Shown in pieces: positions 1 to 10,363 of a DNA stretch of 64,000 bases. A program made the position numbers and the translations under genes. Within the stretch, counting starts at the first letter, position 1, and each line of letters opens with the position of its first letter. The notes beneath the pieces are model-generated. The model had not been told where the DNA came from. It saw nothing but the letters and a program-made list of their open reading frames with translations, and did not search any database. The stretch comes from Microvelia longipes. Lineage: Eukaryota; Arthropoda; Insecta; Hemiptera; Veliidae. The stretch covers positions 55,603,108-55,667,107 of the forward strand of contig JACMZG010001863.1 of the NCBI GenBank assembly GCA_018340805.1, written 5' to 3'.

Positions 1-530
1 TTTAACCAAACTTGGTACAAAAATCAACCTTGGGGAGGACACGAACCCTATTGAAAACCAGATTTTTGTGACGTCATTAACCCGGTTTGCTGAGTCAGCG
101 AAATTTTCAAAAAATCGGCAAAATTCAGGGTTAATATTTTTTGCCGCGAAAAAGGTCAATATTTATGTTTTTTGAGACGCTGAATCGAATGAAACCGGTC
201 CGAAGTCGATACGACCACTCTAAGTGACCTAAAAATCGAAAAAAACCATTGTAAATTACCAAAAACCAAAATTTAGGTCGATAAAAAATAAATTTCGAGT
301 AGGGTGTCGTTTCTATGTAATTTTGGGCGCTGAATCGAATGAAACCGGTCCGAAGACGATACGACCACTTTAAGTTACCAAAAAGTCGAAAAAACCAAAA
401 AATATAGAAAACCAACATTACGGTCGTTGAAAATTAAATTTCGAGTAGGGTGTCGTTTTCAATGTTTTTTGGGCCTCTGAGATGAATGCCAGTGGTCCGG
501 AGTCAATACGACCACTCAAACTCAGGGTAC
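1..530 (+). repeat. About 150-bp tandem repeat, 2-3 diverged units
   Basis: The block GCTGAATCGAATGAAACCGG followed by a CGATACGACCAC segment starts at 179 and again at 329. A more diverged unit starts near 471 (CTGAGATGAATGCCAGTGGT). Between blocks the phrase TTTCGAGTAGGGTGTCGTTT recurs. A reverse-complement copy lies at about 1870-2000. Function unknown; short open frames here are by-products of the repeat. Confidence 0.7.
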
Positions 531-604
531 CTGGGTTCACATCCTGGAAGGGTCGATCATTTTTTATCGTTTTTTTACCTAATATAAGTTTACAACTAGG
601 AAAT

Positions 605-1306
605 AATTCTGGCGCGGTGGTCCGCATGTCGGGCGAATTTCCTTTGATGCGTGTTTCCGTGCTTTTTATATAAGTTTACAACTACTAAATAAATAATTCC
701 GGCGCGGTGGTCCGCTGTCGGGCGAATTTCATTTAGAATACGTGTTTCCGTGCTAAACAACCATTTTCTTGCTTATGCAAGAACCATGCCCATTGCGTGG
801 TTCCGGTTCATGCTTTAGAACCGAACCTAAGCAGTTACTCAATTGTCAAGCACTGCTCGTAACTCATTTTGTCTGTATTTTCCAAAGGAAATGCGCTAAA
901 ACCTTTAAAGATAACTGACTAAGCTTAAAGATAAGTAACTAAGCTTTAAACTAGTGCAAATAATAGAGCGTACTTCTAATTTTAGAGGCATAGTTTTGTG
1001 CAACCAACTGGATAGTTATGCGCATTTCCTTTGGAAAATACAGACAAAATGAGTTACGAGCAGTGCTTGACAATTGAGTAACTGCTTAGGTTCTAAAGCA
1101 TGAACCGGAACCACGCAATGGGCATGGTTCTTGCATAAGCAAGAAAATGGTTGTTTAGCACGGAAACACGTATTCTAAATGAAATTCGCCCGACAGCGGA
1201 CCACCGCGCCGGAATTATTTATTTAGTAGTTGTAAACTTATATAAAAAGCACGGAAACACGCATCAAAGGAAATTCGCCCGACATGCGGACCACCGCGCC
1301 AGAATT
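605..1306. mobile_element. Near-perfect foldback element with 290-bp arms
   Basis: The left arm 605-896 and right arm 1020-1306 are reverse complements. By eye the main difference is a 5-bp duplication in the left arm near AGAACCGAACC. The spacer is about 123 bp. Each arm carries two internal copies of a module beginning GGCGCGGTGGTCCGC and ending in GTGTTTCCGTGCT. No coding capacity was seen. The high arm identity means a recent origin, gene conversion between arms, or an assembly fold-back artefact. Confidence 0.8.
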
Positions 1307-1569
1307 TTTTAGATACAAAACATAACTCTATTGTTAAAAATAAATAAAAAATAAAACGACTTAATGCACAGCATGAATCATAATCTAAACAAAACTAAAG
1401 TTTTCTTTGAATTGGAAGAGGGGGTAAGAAAAATTCCAAAAAGTTGAAAATGGAAAGGTTCCTTACACGTCAGGCCTCTAAGGTGTTTTGAAATCAATCA
1501 AATGCTAATCACTAGATAATTTGTGGGGTTTTAGTAGGTTTCAGTAGGAGTCAGTAAAAGAAGCTGAGT

Positions 1570-1825
1570 TAAACAATTCTGGCGATGTGGTCCGCATGTC
1601 TGGCGAATTTCCTTTAGAATGCGTGTTTCTGTGCTTAACAATCCATTTCTTGCTTATGGTTGCTTTATAACTTAAGCAGTTACTCAAACATCACAATTAT
1701 GTGATTGCTCAAGTTTTAAAGCATAAACCGGAACCTTAAGCAAGAAATACATAATTAAGCAGGGGAACACGCATTCCAAAAGAAATTCACTCGACACGCG
1801 GATCACCGCGCCAAAATTATTTTTC
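1570..1825. mobile_element. Diverged copy of the GGCGCGGTGGTCC foldback family
   Basis: Inverted modules GGCGATGTGGTCCGCATGTC (about 1581) and the reverse complement near 1795-1815 flank a short centre, repeating the arm content of 605-1306 at lower identity. It supports a dispersed foldback/MITE family rather than a one-off inversion. Confidence 0.6.
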
Positions 1826-2078
1826 AGTTTTAATTTGTACAGTATAAATAATAAAACGAAACAAAATTCGAACCCAAATACCCTGGCTTTGAGTACATTA
1901 AGTGCTCGTATCGACTCCGGACAACTCTCATTCAACTCAGAGGCCCAAAAAACATCAAGAACGACTCCCGACTCGAAATATTTCGTTTACCGGCCGTATT
2001 TTAAGTTTCCTGTAATTCACCACACAAACAATGTGTGGAGAACAGACAATTGCTTCATTTTACCCTTACCTTACACAT

Positions 2079-2620
2079 CTTAGAATAATACTATATATAG
2101 AAGGAGCACTACTGATAACACGAAAGTCGGTTCACTGGTGCAACTAAGTAATGCTGCCACCCTAAAAATATACAATTTTCTAAAAAAAAGTTGGCAATAC
2201 TTCCGGTTGCTGAATTATTATGTTCTATTATTAATTAACGATTGATTATTCATAAAATACTAATATAAATATCGGTGCATTACAATATTGAAAGCATTTT
2301 AAATTGTAGTTTAACGTATTTATCAAAATTATATATAATAAGTAGTCCTCATCAACTAAATGTAGATTCTTGTATTCCGCCACCCTTTTGCCATCTAAGA
2401 CCAGTTTTATGACATACTCAGCAGGCGTTTTAAGTTATTATATTTGTTTTTTACGATCCTTCTTCATTAATAGATATTTATGACAAATATTTAAAATAAT
2501 GTTTTGTTGTCAGGTTGGCAGCATTACTTAGTTGCACCAGTCAACCGGCTTTCGTGTTATCAGTGGAATTACATTGTGTTTACGGCCCTGTGCTCCTTCT
2601 ATATATAGTATTATTCTAAG
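2079..2620. mobile_element. 542-bp TIR element, 8-bp TSD (family A, copy 1)
   Basis: Starts CTTAGAATAATACTATATA and ends with its reverse complement. The inverted ends extend, imperfectly, through the GAAGGAGCA segment and a subterminal block (GTTCACTGGTGCAACTAAGT). It is flanked by the perfect 8-bp target duplication TTACACAT (2071-2078 and 2621-2628). No transposase frame is present, so it is non-autonomous. Eight-bp duplications fit the hAT or P superfamilies. The same element occurs at 37420-37957. Confidence 0.88.
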
Positions 2621-2628
2621 TTACACAT

Positions 2629-2830
2629 ATAGGAGGTTTCACTAAGGTTACACAGAGCCTCTTAAAAGATGTTTCCAGGTCCTGAATGTAAAAACATAGG
2701 CTATGACACCTCTAATAATATTTCTCTATGCTTAAATAATTTTTTGTTGTTTTCAGGGGCTCTATGTAACCTCATTGTAACTTTCTTTAAGAGTGTGTTT
2801 AGGTTATAATAAATGAATCCTTGTCGACTT
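2629..2830. repeat. Fragments of the CATAGAGATAT TIR family (family B)
   Basis: Contains the family B segments GGTTACACAGAGCC and the terminal CTCTAATAATATTTCTCTATG, followed by a second piece in the opposite orientation (GGGGCTCTATGTAACCTC). No complete ends or target duplication were found. Confidence 0.55.
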
Positions 2831-3458
2831 CTTACAAATTGCTCTAGTTTTTTATTGTTTTATAAACGTTCAATTACTGTGGTTTTGTGAAGTTTATTTA
2901 ATTAATAATCAAAGGCGCTAAGGTTGTTTTATCGAAAATTTAACCGATAGAGTTTTACTAGTAATAATATTTCCATATCATCAATATACTTACGGAAATA
3001 ATTAAATTATGAGTTACTACAATAGTTATATATCTTCTTACTTAACTTGTTAAAACTAAAAAGAGATTAAGTTTTTTAACAAGGTTATAATGTGTAGGTG
3101 TTCGTATTAAAATGAGAATAATACAACCTATTGTTGTATGATAACCTTGCATTTATGACTCTACCTTCCCACGTACCATCTCTCACTGCAGATGATACGC
3201 CAAGGATTTCTTTTTAACAAATAATAAAATCATAACATGTATTTAATAATTAGAACAAAATTTATCAAACGAACATTAAATTACTTGAACCTAGATTTAG
3301 TTATGCATTTCGATAATATAATTTCATTGAGATATTTTTACTAGAGTAGCTCTATCAGTTGAATTATTAACATTAAAATGTAACCGAACCATAACACTTT
3401 CCATTATTAATGTTATCAATAAATACTGCAAAAACTGCATTAACCCACATAATATAAT

Positions 3459-4178
<720 letters not shown>

Positions 4179-4229
4179 AATATAATGATTACTTTTAGAT
4201 TACAAAGCATTACAAAGCAATGTATGAAG

Positions 4230-4395
4230 AGCGACAAAAATTAATTTATTATAACCTTAACACTCTCTTCGAGGAGTTTATCATAAGGTTACACAGAGCT
4301 CCTGAGAACCCCAGAAGATTAAGAGGTTTCAAACCTCTCATTCTATTGACATTAGATATGCTTCTTCTAGTAAAATATATTTCTCTATAGTTCTA
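4230..4395 (-). repeat. Half copy of TIR family B
   Basis: Shows the family segments TTATTATAACCTTAAC, GGTTACACAGAGC and the terminal TTCTCTATAG. The other end is not recognisable. Confidence 0.55.
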
Positions 4396-4474
4396 ATAAA
4401 TTAAACACACGAAAATCAATTTAGATGACCTTTGTCCATAATTATTAATTTGTTGCAAATCTACTATTTCGCTT

Positions 4475-4675
4475 ACGCGCGAGGTTTGGTAGGGGGCTTA
4501 ACCCCCCGGCAGTTGTCGTTTAAACGGAATTGAGCACATGTTTCGACCCTGAAACTCATTTTTTTATCGGGCTAAAGTCTAAACTATAGGTTAAAAAATA
4601 CCGCGTGAACAGTTGGGGTTGAACCCCTAAGGAGATTTAACATGGGGTTAAACCCCCTGCCAAACCCCGCGTATG
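4475..4675. mobile_element. Small TIR element (about 200 bp)
   Basis: The inverted ends ACGCGCGAGGTTTGGTAGGG (left) and the reverse complement of AAACCCCCTGCCAAACCCCG (right) face each other. A second inner pair of GGGGTTAAACCCC-like blocks is also present. No target duplication is clear. MITE-like, no coding capacity. Confidence 0.5.
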
Positions 4676-4869
4676 AACATGAATACATTTTCAATCTATT
4701 CATACACTGTGCCGTAACCTATAGAAATTTAATCATTGTAACAATATGCGATAAAATTTAATAAACGCATAACTCATACACCAAGATTTTCAATTTCAGA
4801 TTTTTTCTTTATATTTTTCCTATTCCTCATTCATACAGTGGGTACAAGGAAAAATATTTTGTTTTCACT

Positions 4870-5125
4870 TTGTTTTTTTCTCGTTGTTGGTTTCACTTGT
4901 CTAACATTTTACGTGTTTTAAGACCTCCTGAGTAGTTTTTGCCAAGATATTTGTAATTGTATATGTTTCTGTTATCATCGTAGCTCCCAGTGTATTTATT
5001 AATGAGAGTTGAAGCGTGGCATAAAAAATCAATCTTTAAGACGTCTTTGACCGCCATTAATGACATAATTAATTTCATAGAACACGGAAAAATGGTTTGG
5101 TCAATTTGAAATTTGGCACGCATGT
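4870..5125 (+). repeat. Dispersed repeat family C (CCAGTGTATTTAT repeat)
   Basis: Contains the ordered landmarks TTTTAAGACCTCCTGAGTAG, a T/G-rich tract, CTCCCAGTGTATTTATTAAT, and TTGAA..TTGGCACG-type ends. The same order is found at 18360-18560, 22670-22795 (minus), 33690-33850 (minus), 48690-48850, 50615-51510 (interrupted) and 60860-61050. Likely a SINE or short retroelement; no coding frame. Confidence 0.6.
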
Positions 5126-5302
5126 ACTAATATAAAAGATCATCAAATTCCATGATATCTTGTTAATAGTATTAGTAACATTTTATTGAGAAATGCAACC
5201 CGATACAATTGAGTTTAAATTCAATACAACTGTACCCCTTTATGTAATAAATGAGTGTACTAAATTCCATTTCAATACTGCTAGAAAATCTAAACGGTTT
5301 TT

Positions 5303-5500
5303 GTTGGATCACTAATGTTAAGTAGCATCGAGCTAGGTCAATATTTGAATGGGTGACCGCTAGGAATAAATCGGATGAGTTTACTGTCTAAAGACATACT
5401 GAAATATAAATTAGGTGATTTTTATATTCTGAGGACGAGCGAAGCAAGTTCCAAGTGGTGATATTGAGCGTAGCGAATCCGATATAGTCAGACAAAATTC
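5303..5500 (+). mobile_element. 5S rRNA-derived SINE, copy 1
   Basis: Bases 5306-5367 resemble the internal promoter half of 5S rRNA: GGATCACTAATGTTAAGTAG, GCATCGAGCTAGGTCA, then ATTTGAATGGGTGACCGCTA. This matches the order of the 5S A-box, intermediate element and C-box. The downstream body carries GAGGACGAGCGAAGC and GAGCGTAGCGAATCC, also found beside the other copies. It is not a functional 5S gene, because the 5' and 3' stem sequences are missing. Family membership is inferred by eye. Confidence 0.65.
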
Positions 5501-5509
5501 CGAGATACT

Positions 5510-5900
5510 CTACACGCGATTTTTAAAAATTGTTTATAACCATTATAGAATTGTTTATATTTTGCTTAGCATTTCGCTTTATTTATTTTGATAGAATTCA
5601 TCTATGAATTAAAATGCATGGCGGTCTAACATGCGGCATTCATGTCACGATGTCGCGTGAGTTCCGTTAGTTTCAAGTCTATTGAAAGTTCATTTGATTA
5701 CAATATGTAAATATTTACTAAGTATAATCAAGTAATATGAATGCTTTAACTTTATCAAGATATTTTCTAATTAATTTCATACCTTTTATGAACAAGCTTT
5801 TTAATGGCATATGTATGTTGGTACAAATTAAGAACTCTAATATTATTTTATATGTTTAGAAATGGATATATAGCTTTTACATTAAATAATGAAACAAGCT
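5510..5900. other. Unannotated AT-rich stretch
   Basis: No coding, RNA or repeat signal recognised beyond general AT richness. Confidence 0.5.
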
Positions 5901-6129
5901 GCCAAAAATAAAATTAAAGTTCTTTATCTCTCTGTTCATGTTCATACATCATTTAATCAAATCCACCTCCTCCTCTACTTCTCTGTTTACACCACGAGTT
6001 CACCTACAACCTTCCTCCATCTCCTCCACTTCTGCACCTTATTTCCCTCCTCTCTTATGCTACCTCCTCCACATCGGCACCTTTTTCACCTCCTCCACTT
6101 TACTGCCATCTTTATCCCCCCTCTCACCA

Positions 6130-6808
6130 CCTTTTTCCTTTCTCAACCTTTATCACTTCTCCACCTCCTTCCTTTTTCAACCTTTATCACTTTTCTACCT
6201 CCTTCCTTTCTCAACCTTTATCTCTTCTCCACCTCCTTTTTCTCAACCTTATCTCTTCTCCACCTTCCTTTCTCAACCTTTATCTCTTCTCCACCTCTTC
6301 TTTTCAACCTGTATCCTTCTCCACCTCCTTCCTTTCTCAACCTGTATCACTTCTCCACCTCCTTCCTTTCTCAACCTTTATCTCTTCTCCACCTTCTTCC
6401 TTTCTCAACCTTTATCTCTTCTCCACCTCCTTCCTTTCTCAACCTGTATCACTTCTCCACCTCCTTCCTTTCTCAACCTTTATCTCTTCTCCACCTCCTT
6501 CCTTTCTCAACCTTATCACTTCTCCACCTCCTCCTTTCTCAACCTTTATCTTCTCACTCCTTCCTTTCTCAACCTGTATCACTTCTCCACCTCCTTCCTT
6601 TCTCACCTTTATCTCTCTCGACTCCTTCCTTCTCAACCTGTATCACTTCTCCACCTCCTTCCTTTCTCAACCTGTATCTCTTCTCCACCTCCTTCCTTTC
6701 TCAACCTGTATCACTTCTCCACCTCCTTCCTTCTCAACCTGTATCACTTCTCCACCTCCTTCCTTTTCTCATCCTGTATCACTTCTCCACCTCCTTCCTT
6801 TCTCAGAA
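6130..6808. repeat. 34-bp polypyrimidine minisatellite (about 20 units)
   Basis: Unit of about 34 bp with core CTTTCTCAACCTGTATCACT then TCTCCACCTCCTTC. CT richness extends left to about 5960. The plus strand is nearly all pyrimidine, so the array could form triplex (H-DNA) structures. Long frames across it in two phases are consequences of the repeat and are not genes. Confidence 0.95.
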
Positions 6809-6839
6809 TCAGAATAGGTTCTTGTTAGCATTTCTTTTT

Positions 6840-7960
6840 TAACCAAGAGCAAAACAACGAAAAAAAAACACTCTGTTCTATCGGTTACAGAAATGTAATT
6901 ATTTCAACAATAGACAATAAAATATAATAACACATAAATAACGCAGAATGACTTTCAATAAACATTACATCGTTAACAAGATGATATGTCCTTCAGATCC
7001 TTAATTCATATAAGATCCTTAAAATCATCCTTAAAAAAAAACTAAAACAATAATTGCCAATCAGCAAATTGAGTTTAAAGAAAAATACTATAATAGTTGA
7101 CAAGCAAATTGTTTGACCTTCAAGTCCTAACAAGCATCAGAAGAGATCCTTTTATATCATTAAAATTATCCTTTGTAAAATAGCTTTCTTAATCACGTAC
7201 GAGAAAATATAAAAATATAAATTAGACGACATTCTCTTAAAATTAAATCATTAAGGAGCCGAATTAATCCTTCGAATCCTTTAAACAGAAGAGGTCCTTC
7301 GAATCATCTATAAGGTCCTTTAATATTTATAAATCAAAGACTCTAATCCTTTAGCATTTTGTTAATAATTTAATTTGTTATTCCATTACAGAGGGTTTAT
7401 TTTGACCTCGTGGGATTCATTAGCTTTCACTCTTATCGTTTTATTGGAAACATTAAAATATTTTTTATTAGCTTCTATCAATTATATTATTGATCTATTT
7501 TAAAAGGTTACTGAATGCAATTATGGAGGTTCAGAAGCCTTGGATCATAGACTATGGAGGATGTATTCATTTATTGAATTCATGAATAATTACTAAGAGA
7601 TATAATCTTCGATAAATAAATAGATTTATTTATTAGGATAAAAGTATTATTATTATTAGTAATTCATAAATTTTTATAGTACGTTTTTTGGAGACTGTCC
7701 CAAATGAAATGAAGGAATGATTCCATATTTTTAGTTGAGATTTATATACAATTGAAATTAAAAATCAATCTAATTTTAAAAATTTTAAAATTAACATTTT
7801 TAAAGGCTTTTAAAAGCCTTTCTTCAAAAGCGCATTTTACAATTGATATTCATGAAGCGGCTACTTAAAGGAAATAGTTGCTTGTTCACTAAAGATTCCT
7901 TACTCCTTAAAAATAAAATCAAATTCTTACTTGAGATAAGCTACTTAGCTCGAGTAAGAA
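6840..7960. other. Unannotated AT-rich stretch
   Basis: Scattered ATCCTT/AAGGAT words and AT-rich tracts. No coding frame, TIR or tandem array recognised. Confidence 0.5.
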
Positions 7961-7969
7961 TGCTTCATT

Positions 7970-8110
7970 ATTTCCCTGAGGAGTTAGTTTGTTTCTAAGG
8001 CGTAAGCCGAGGGAACCAAAGCATTTCACTCCCAAGGCAAAGTCGAGGGGTTTATAAGTTTAACTCTCGAGGCAAAGACGAGATATTTATGAAATACAAG
8101 ATTTTATAAA
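7970..8110 (+). repeat. GAGGC-AAGCCGAGG repeat (family D) fragment
   Basis: Several spaced short motifs of the form AAGGCGTAAGCCGAGGG, CAAGGCAAAGTCGAGGG and CGAGGCAAAGACGAG. Related clusters lie at 21320-21485 and 34190-34290. Each can form a small hairpin. Nature unknown; probably the remains of one dispersed element. Confidence 0.5.
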
Positions 8111-8188
8111 GAAGAAGTAGATAGAGATAACAAAAATATTGTCTAAAAAAAATTAATAAAAAAAAATAAATACGCTAGATAAAACCAA

Positions 8189-8455
8189 CAACAGTATTAC
8201 ATACCGCCCCATCTTTTATTTTCTGAATCAGTCACCAATATTACGTACCGCCTAATCTTTTATTTTTTGAATTGGTCACCAATATTACGTACCGCCTAAT
8301 CTTTTATTTTTTGAATTGGTCACCAATATTGCGTACCGCCTAATCTTTTATTTTCTGAATTGGTCACCAATATTACGTTCCGCCCCATCTTTTATTTTCT
8401 GAATTGGTCACCAATATTACGTTCCGCCACATCTATTATTTTCTGAACTGTTCAC
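8189..8455 (+). repeat. 44-bp minisatellite (about 6 units)
   Basis: GTCACCAATATTACG begins units at 8231, 8275, 8319, 8363 and 8407, an exact 44-bp period. Diverged partial units lie at both edges. Confidence 0.93.
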
Positions 8456-9183
8456 AAATAATACAATCGATCAGGAACTAAAATTTAATAATGTAAAAGT
8501 AATACTTACAAAATTAAACCAATTAATTACAAGGATAAGTTTATGAGTAAAATGCAATTAATTCCACTGCACAGTTAATTGAAACTTTCATAACCTGCAA
8601 GAAAAAGGAAAATAATGAAAAATGATAAAGGTTCAAAACACTGTCTAACGTATTACTTTGGGTTCCGCTAGACTTATCAGAGCGGAAGCACTTCCGCAGT
8701 GTTATTACTCGTATTACATTTCACTTCCAGACATTATCATCTTATTAACTAAATGATCTTACACAGATATAAGCTGTCTTAAGATGTTTAATAATAACTA
8801 ATGTACTTAAATGGTACATTCATATACACTACATACACATTAAATAGTGATTATACCAGGTCTGCTTAATCTAGTGTAAATACTTCTGTATAGAAAGCAC
8901 TGTGTCTGCTTTAGATCGGATAAAACCAAATAGCTTTAACATAAGAGAAGACGCCATAAGGAAACTTTACTAACCTTATAGAGCAAATATAGGTAAAAAA
9001 ATACTTCGGTAAAAAAACATCATTTCACAGCCTGGTAGAATAATATACTGTTATAATATATAGTATTTCAATTCAATTCGTTGAAATTGTTTTTATAAAC
9101 GTCCTGTCAAGTGTCTTTATAAAAATTACTCATATTAATGGAGACTAATACTAATAATCATACTGTTACAACTATTTTGACTG

Positions 9184-9720
9184 CAAAAAGATGTATTAAT
9201 AGATGGGGCATAGCCTATCACAATACATCAAGAAGATTAAACTTCTATTTTGAGATCTATTTGGGGCATTTTGGGGTTTTAGTAGCCTCATTGAAGCCCT
9301 CTAAGAGTGAGTTAAGGTTATATGAAAAATTGTCTGCTTTTCACGCATTGCTTGTGGTTTTTTTGTATTTTAAACACTCTACTGTAAACCTTAGTTTTGC
9401 TTTAAGTGGACAGGTTACTTTTTCCATGTTTCAACGCAAAATATAAATCAAAACACAAACAATGTGCAGGAAGCCGAAAAAATTGATTTATTATAACCTT
9501 AACTTGCTCTTAGAAGAGGTTTCAATGAGGTTACACAGAGCCCCTGAGAGCCCCAAAATGATGTTTCAGGACTCTTAGGCCCGTATTCAAAGACATCTTC
9601 CTAACATTCTCCTTGTTCCTTAAAGAGAATGTTAGGAAAATGTTAGGAAGATGTCTTTGAATACGGGCCTTAATGTATTGAGATAGGCTATGTCCCCTCT
9701 AGTATATATATCTCTATGCT
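9184..9720. mobile_element. Foldback copy of TIR family B with nested 92-bp element
   Basis: 9184-9435 and 9441-9720 are inverted copies of the family B sequence (GGCATAGCCTATC at left, ATAGGCTATGTCCCCTCTAG at right). The right end reads TATATATCTCTATG. No target duplication was found. The 102-residue frame 9138-9446 is part of this repeat. A separate small element (9578-9669) is inserted in the right half. Confidence 0.65.
9578..9669. mobile_element. 92-bp palindromic MITE with TTA target duplication
   Basis: Starts GGCCCGTATTCAAAGACATC and ends with the exact reverse complement; nearly the whole element is a hairpin. It is flanked by TTA at 9575-9577 and 9670-9672. A 3-bp TTA/TAA duplication is typical of the PIF/Harbinger superfamily, so that assignment is inferred. 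A diverged relative lies at about 9800-9905. Confidence 0.75.
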
Positions 9721-10187
9721 CAGATAAATAGAGGGCATGATTAAAACTCGTCAGGATGTCATAAGTGTTTCAAACGGATGATTATAATGAAATCTAGAGC
9801 TCGTATTCAAAGACATTTTCCTCACCTAAACCTAACATTTTCCTTAAGGGCTCCTTACGGAAAATCCTAGGTTAAGGTAAGGAAAAAGTCTCTAAATATG
9901 GACCTAGGTTTCGGATTCTATAGGTGAACCCAATACTTTCCTATTTACCTACGCCAGTAGGTGAGGAAAAGTAATACTGTTGCCTTATGGCCGTGAAACG
10001 GCTTAAACGTTGTTTCATATTTAGCATTGTACCGGTGTTATTAACCTCCTTTCGGTCCAGAGATTATTAAGACTTCAATGTCTTCTGTCATTTGTAGACT
10101 TGTGGAAGATTTTGTGAACATTTGATAACGTCCTCTATAGATAAAATGAAAATGCCTCTAAAAAATGTGTAATTGTTTTCTGTACAG

Positions 10188-10363
10188 GTGTTGACGGTTT
10201 AGTTAGTCCCAATTTACTTCGAGTTAAAAGGCAAGATGCTGCCGAGAAGAAGGAAGATAACTTTGAACAGGAACTGTGCAAGGACAAGGACGCTGGGGAG
10301 TGGTTTAGGCTGGTAGCCGGCGAGGGTGACGCCTGCAGAGACGTCATTCAGTGCACTTCTTCC
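10188..10363 (+). CDS. serp: CDA exon: N-terminus and start of chitin-binding domain
   Basis: Acceptor TTTTCTGTACAG ends at 10187 and donor GTAAGT starts at 10364. Two frames hit stops at once; the open frame begins with the last two bases of a split codon and then codes VDGLVSP, so the preceding exon must end in phase 1. The exon carries an RVKRQ motif (a possible furin-type site), an acidic linker and the first cysteines of the peritrophin-A fold (ELCKDKDAGEWFRL, CRDVIQC). It ends on a complete codon. Confidence 0.9.

Noticed and set aside
179..215. GAAACCGGTC after CTGAATC, resembling the end of a hammerhead
   Set aside because: The CTGATGA core is absent and no stem II forms; the other units of the repeat lose even the GAAACCGG part.
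5889..6842. 317- and 296-residue frames
   Set aside because: Both are read from one CT-rich minisatellite in different phases; length follows from the absence of stop words in the unit, not from coding.
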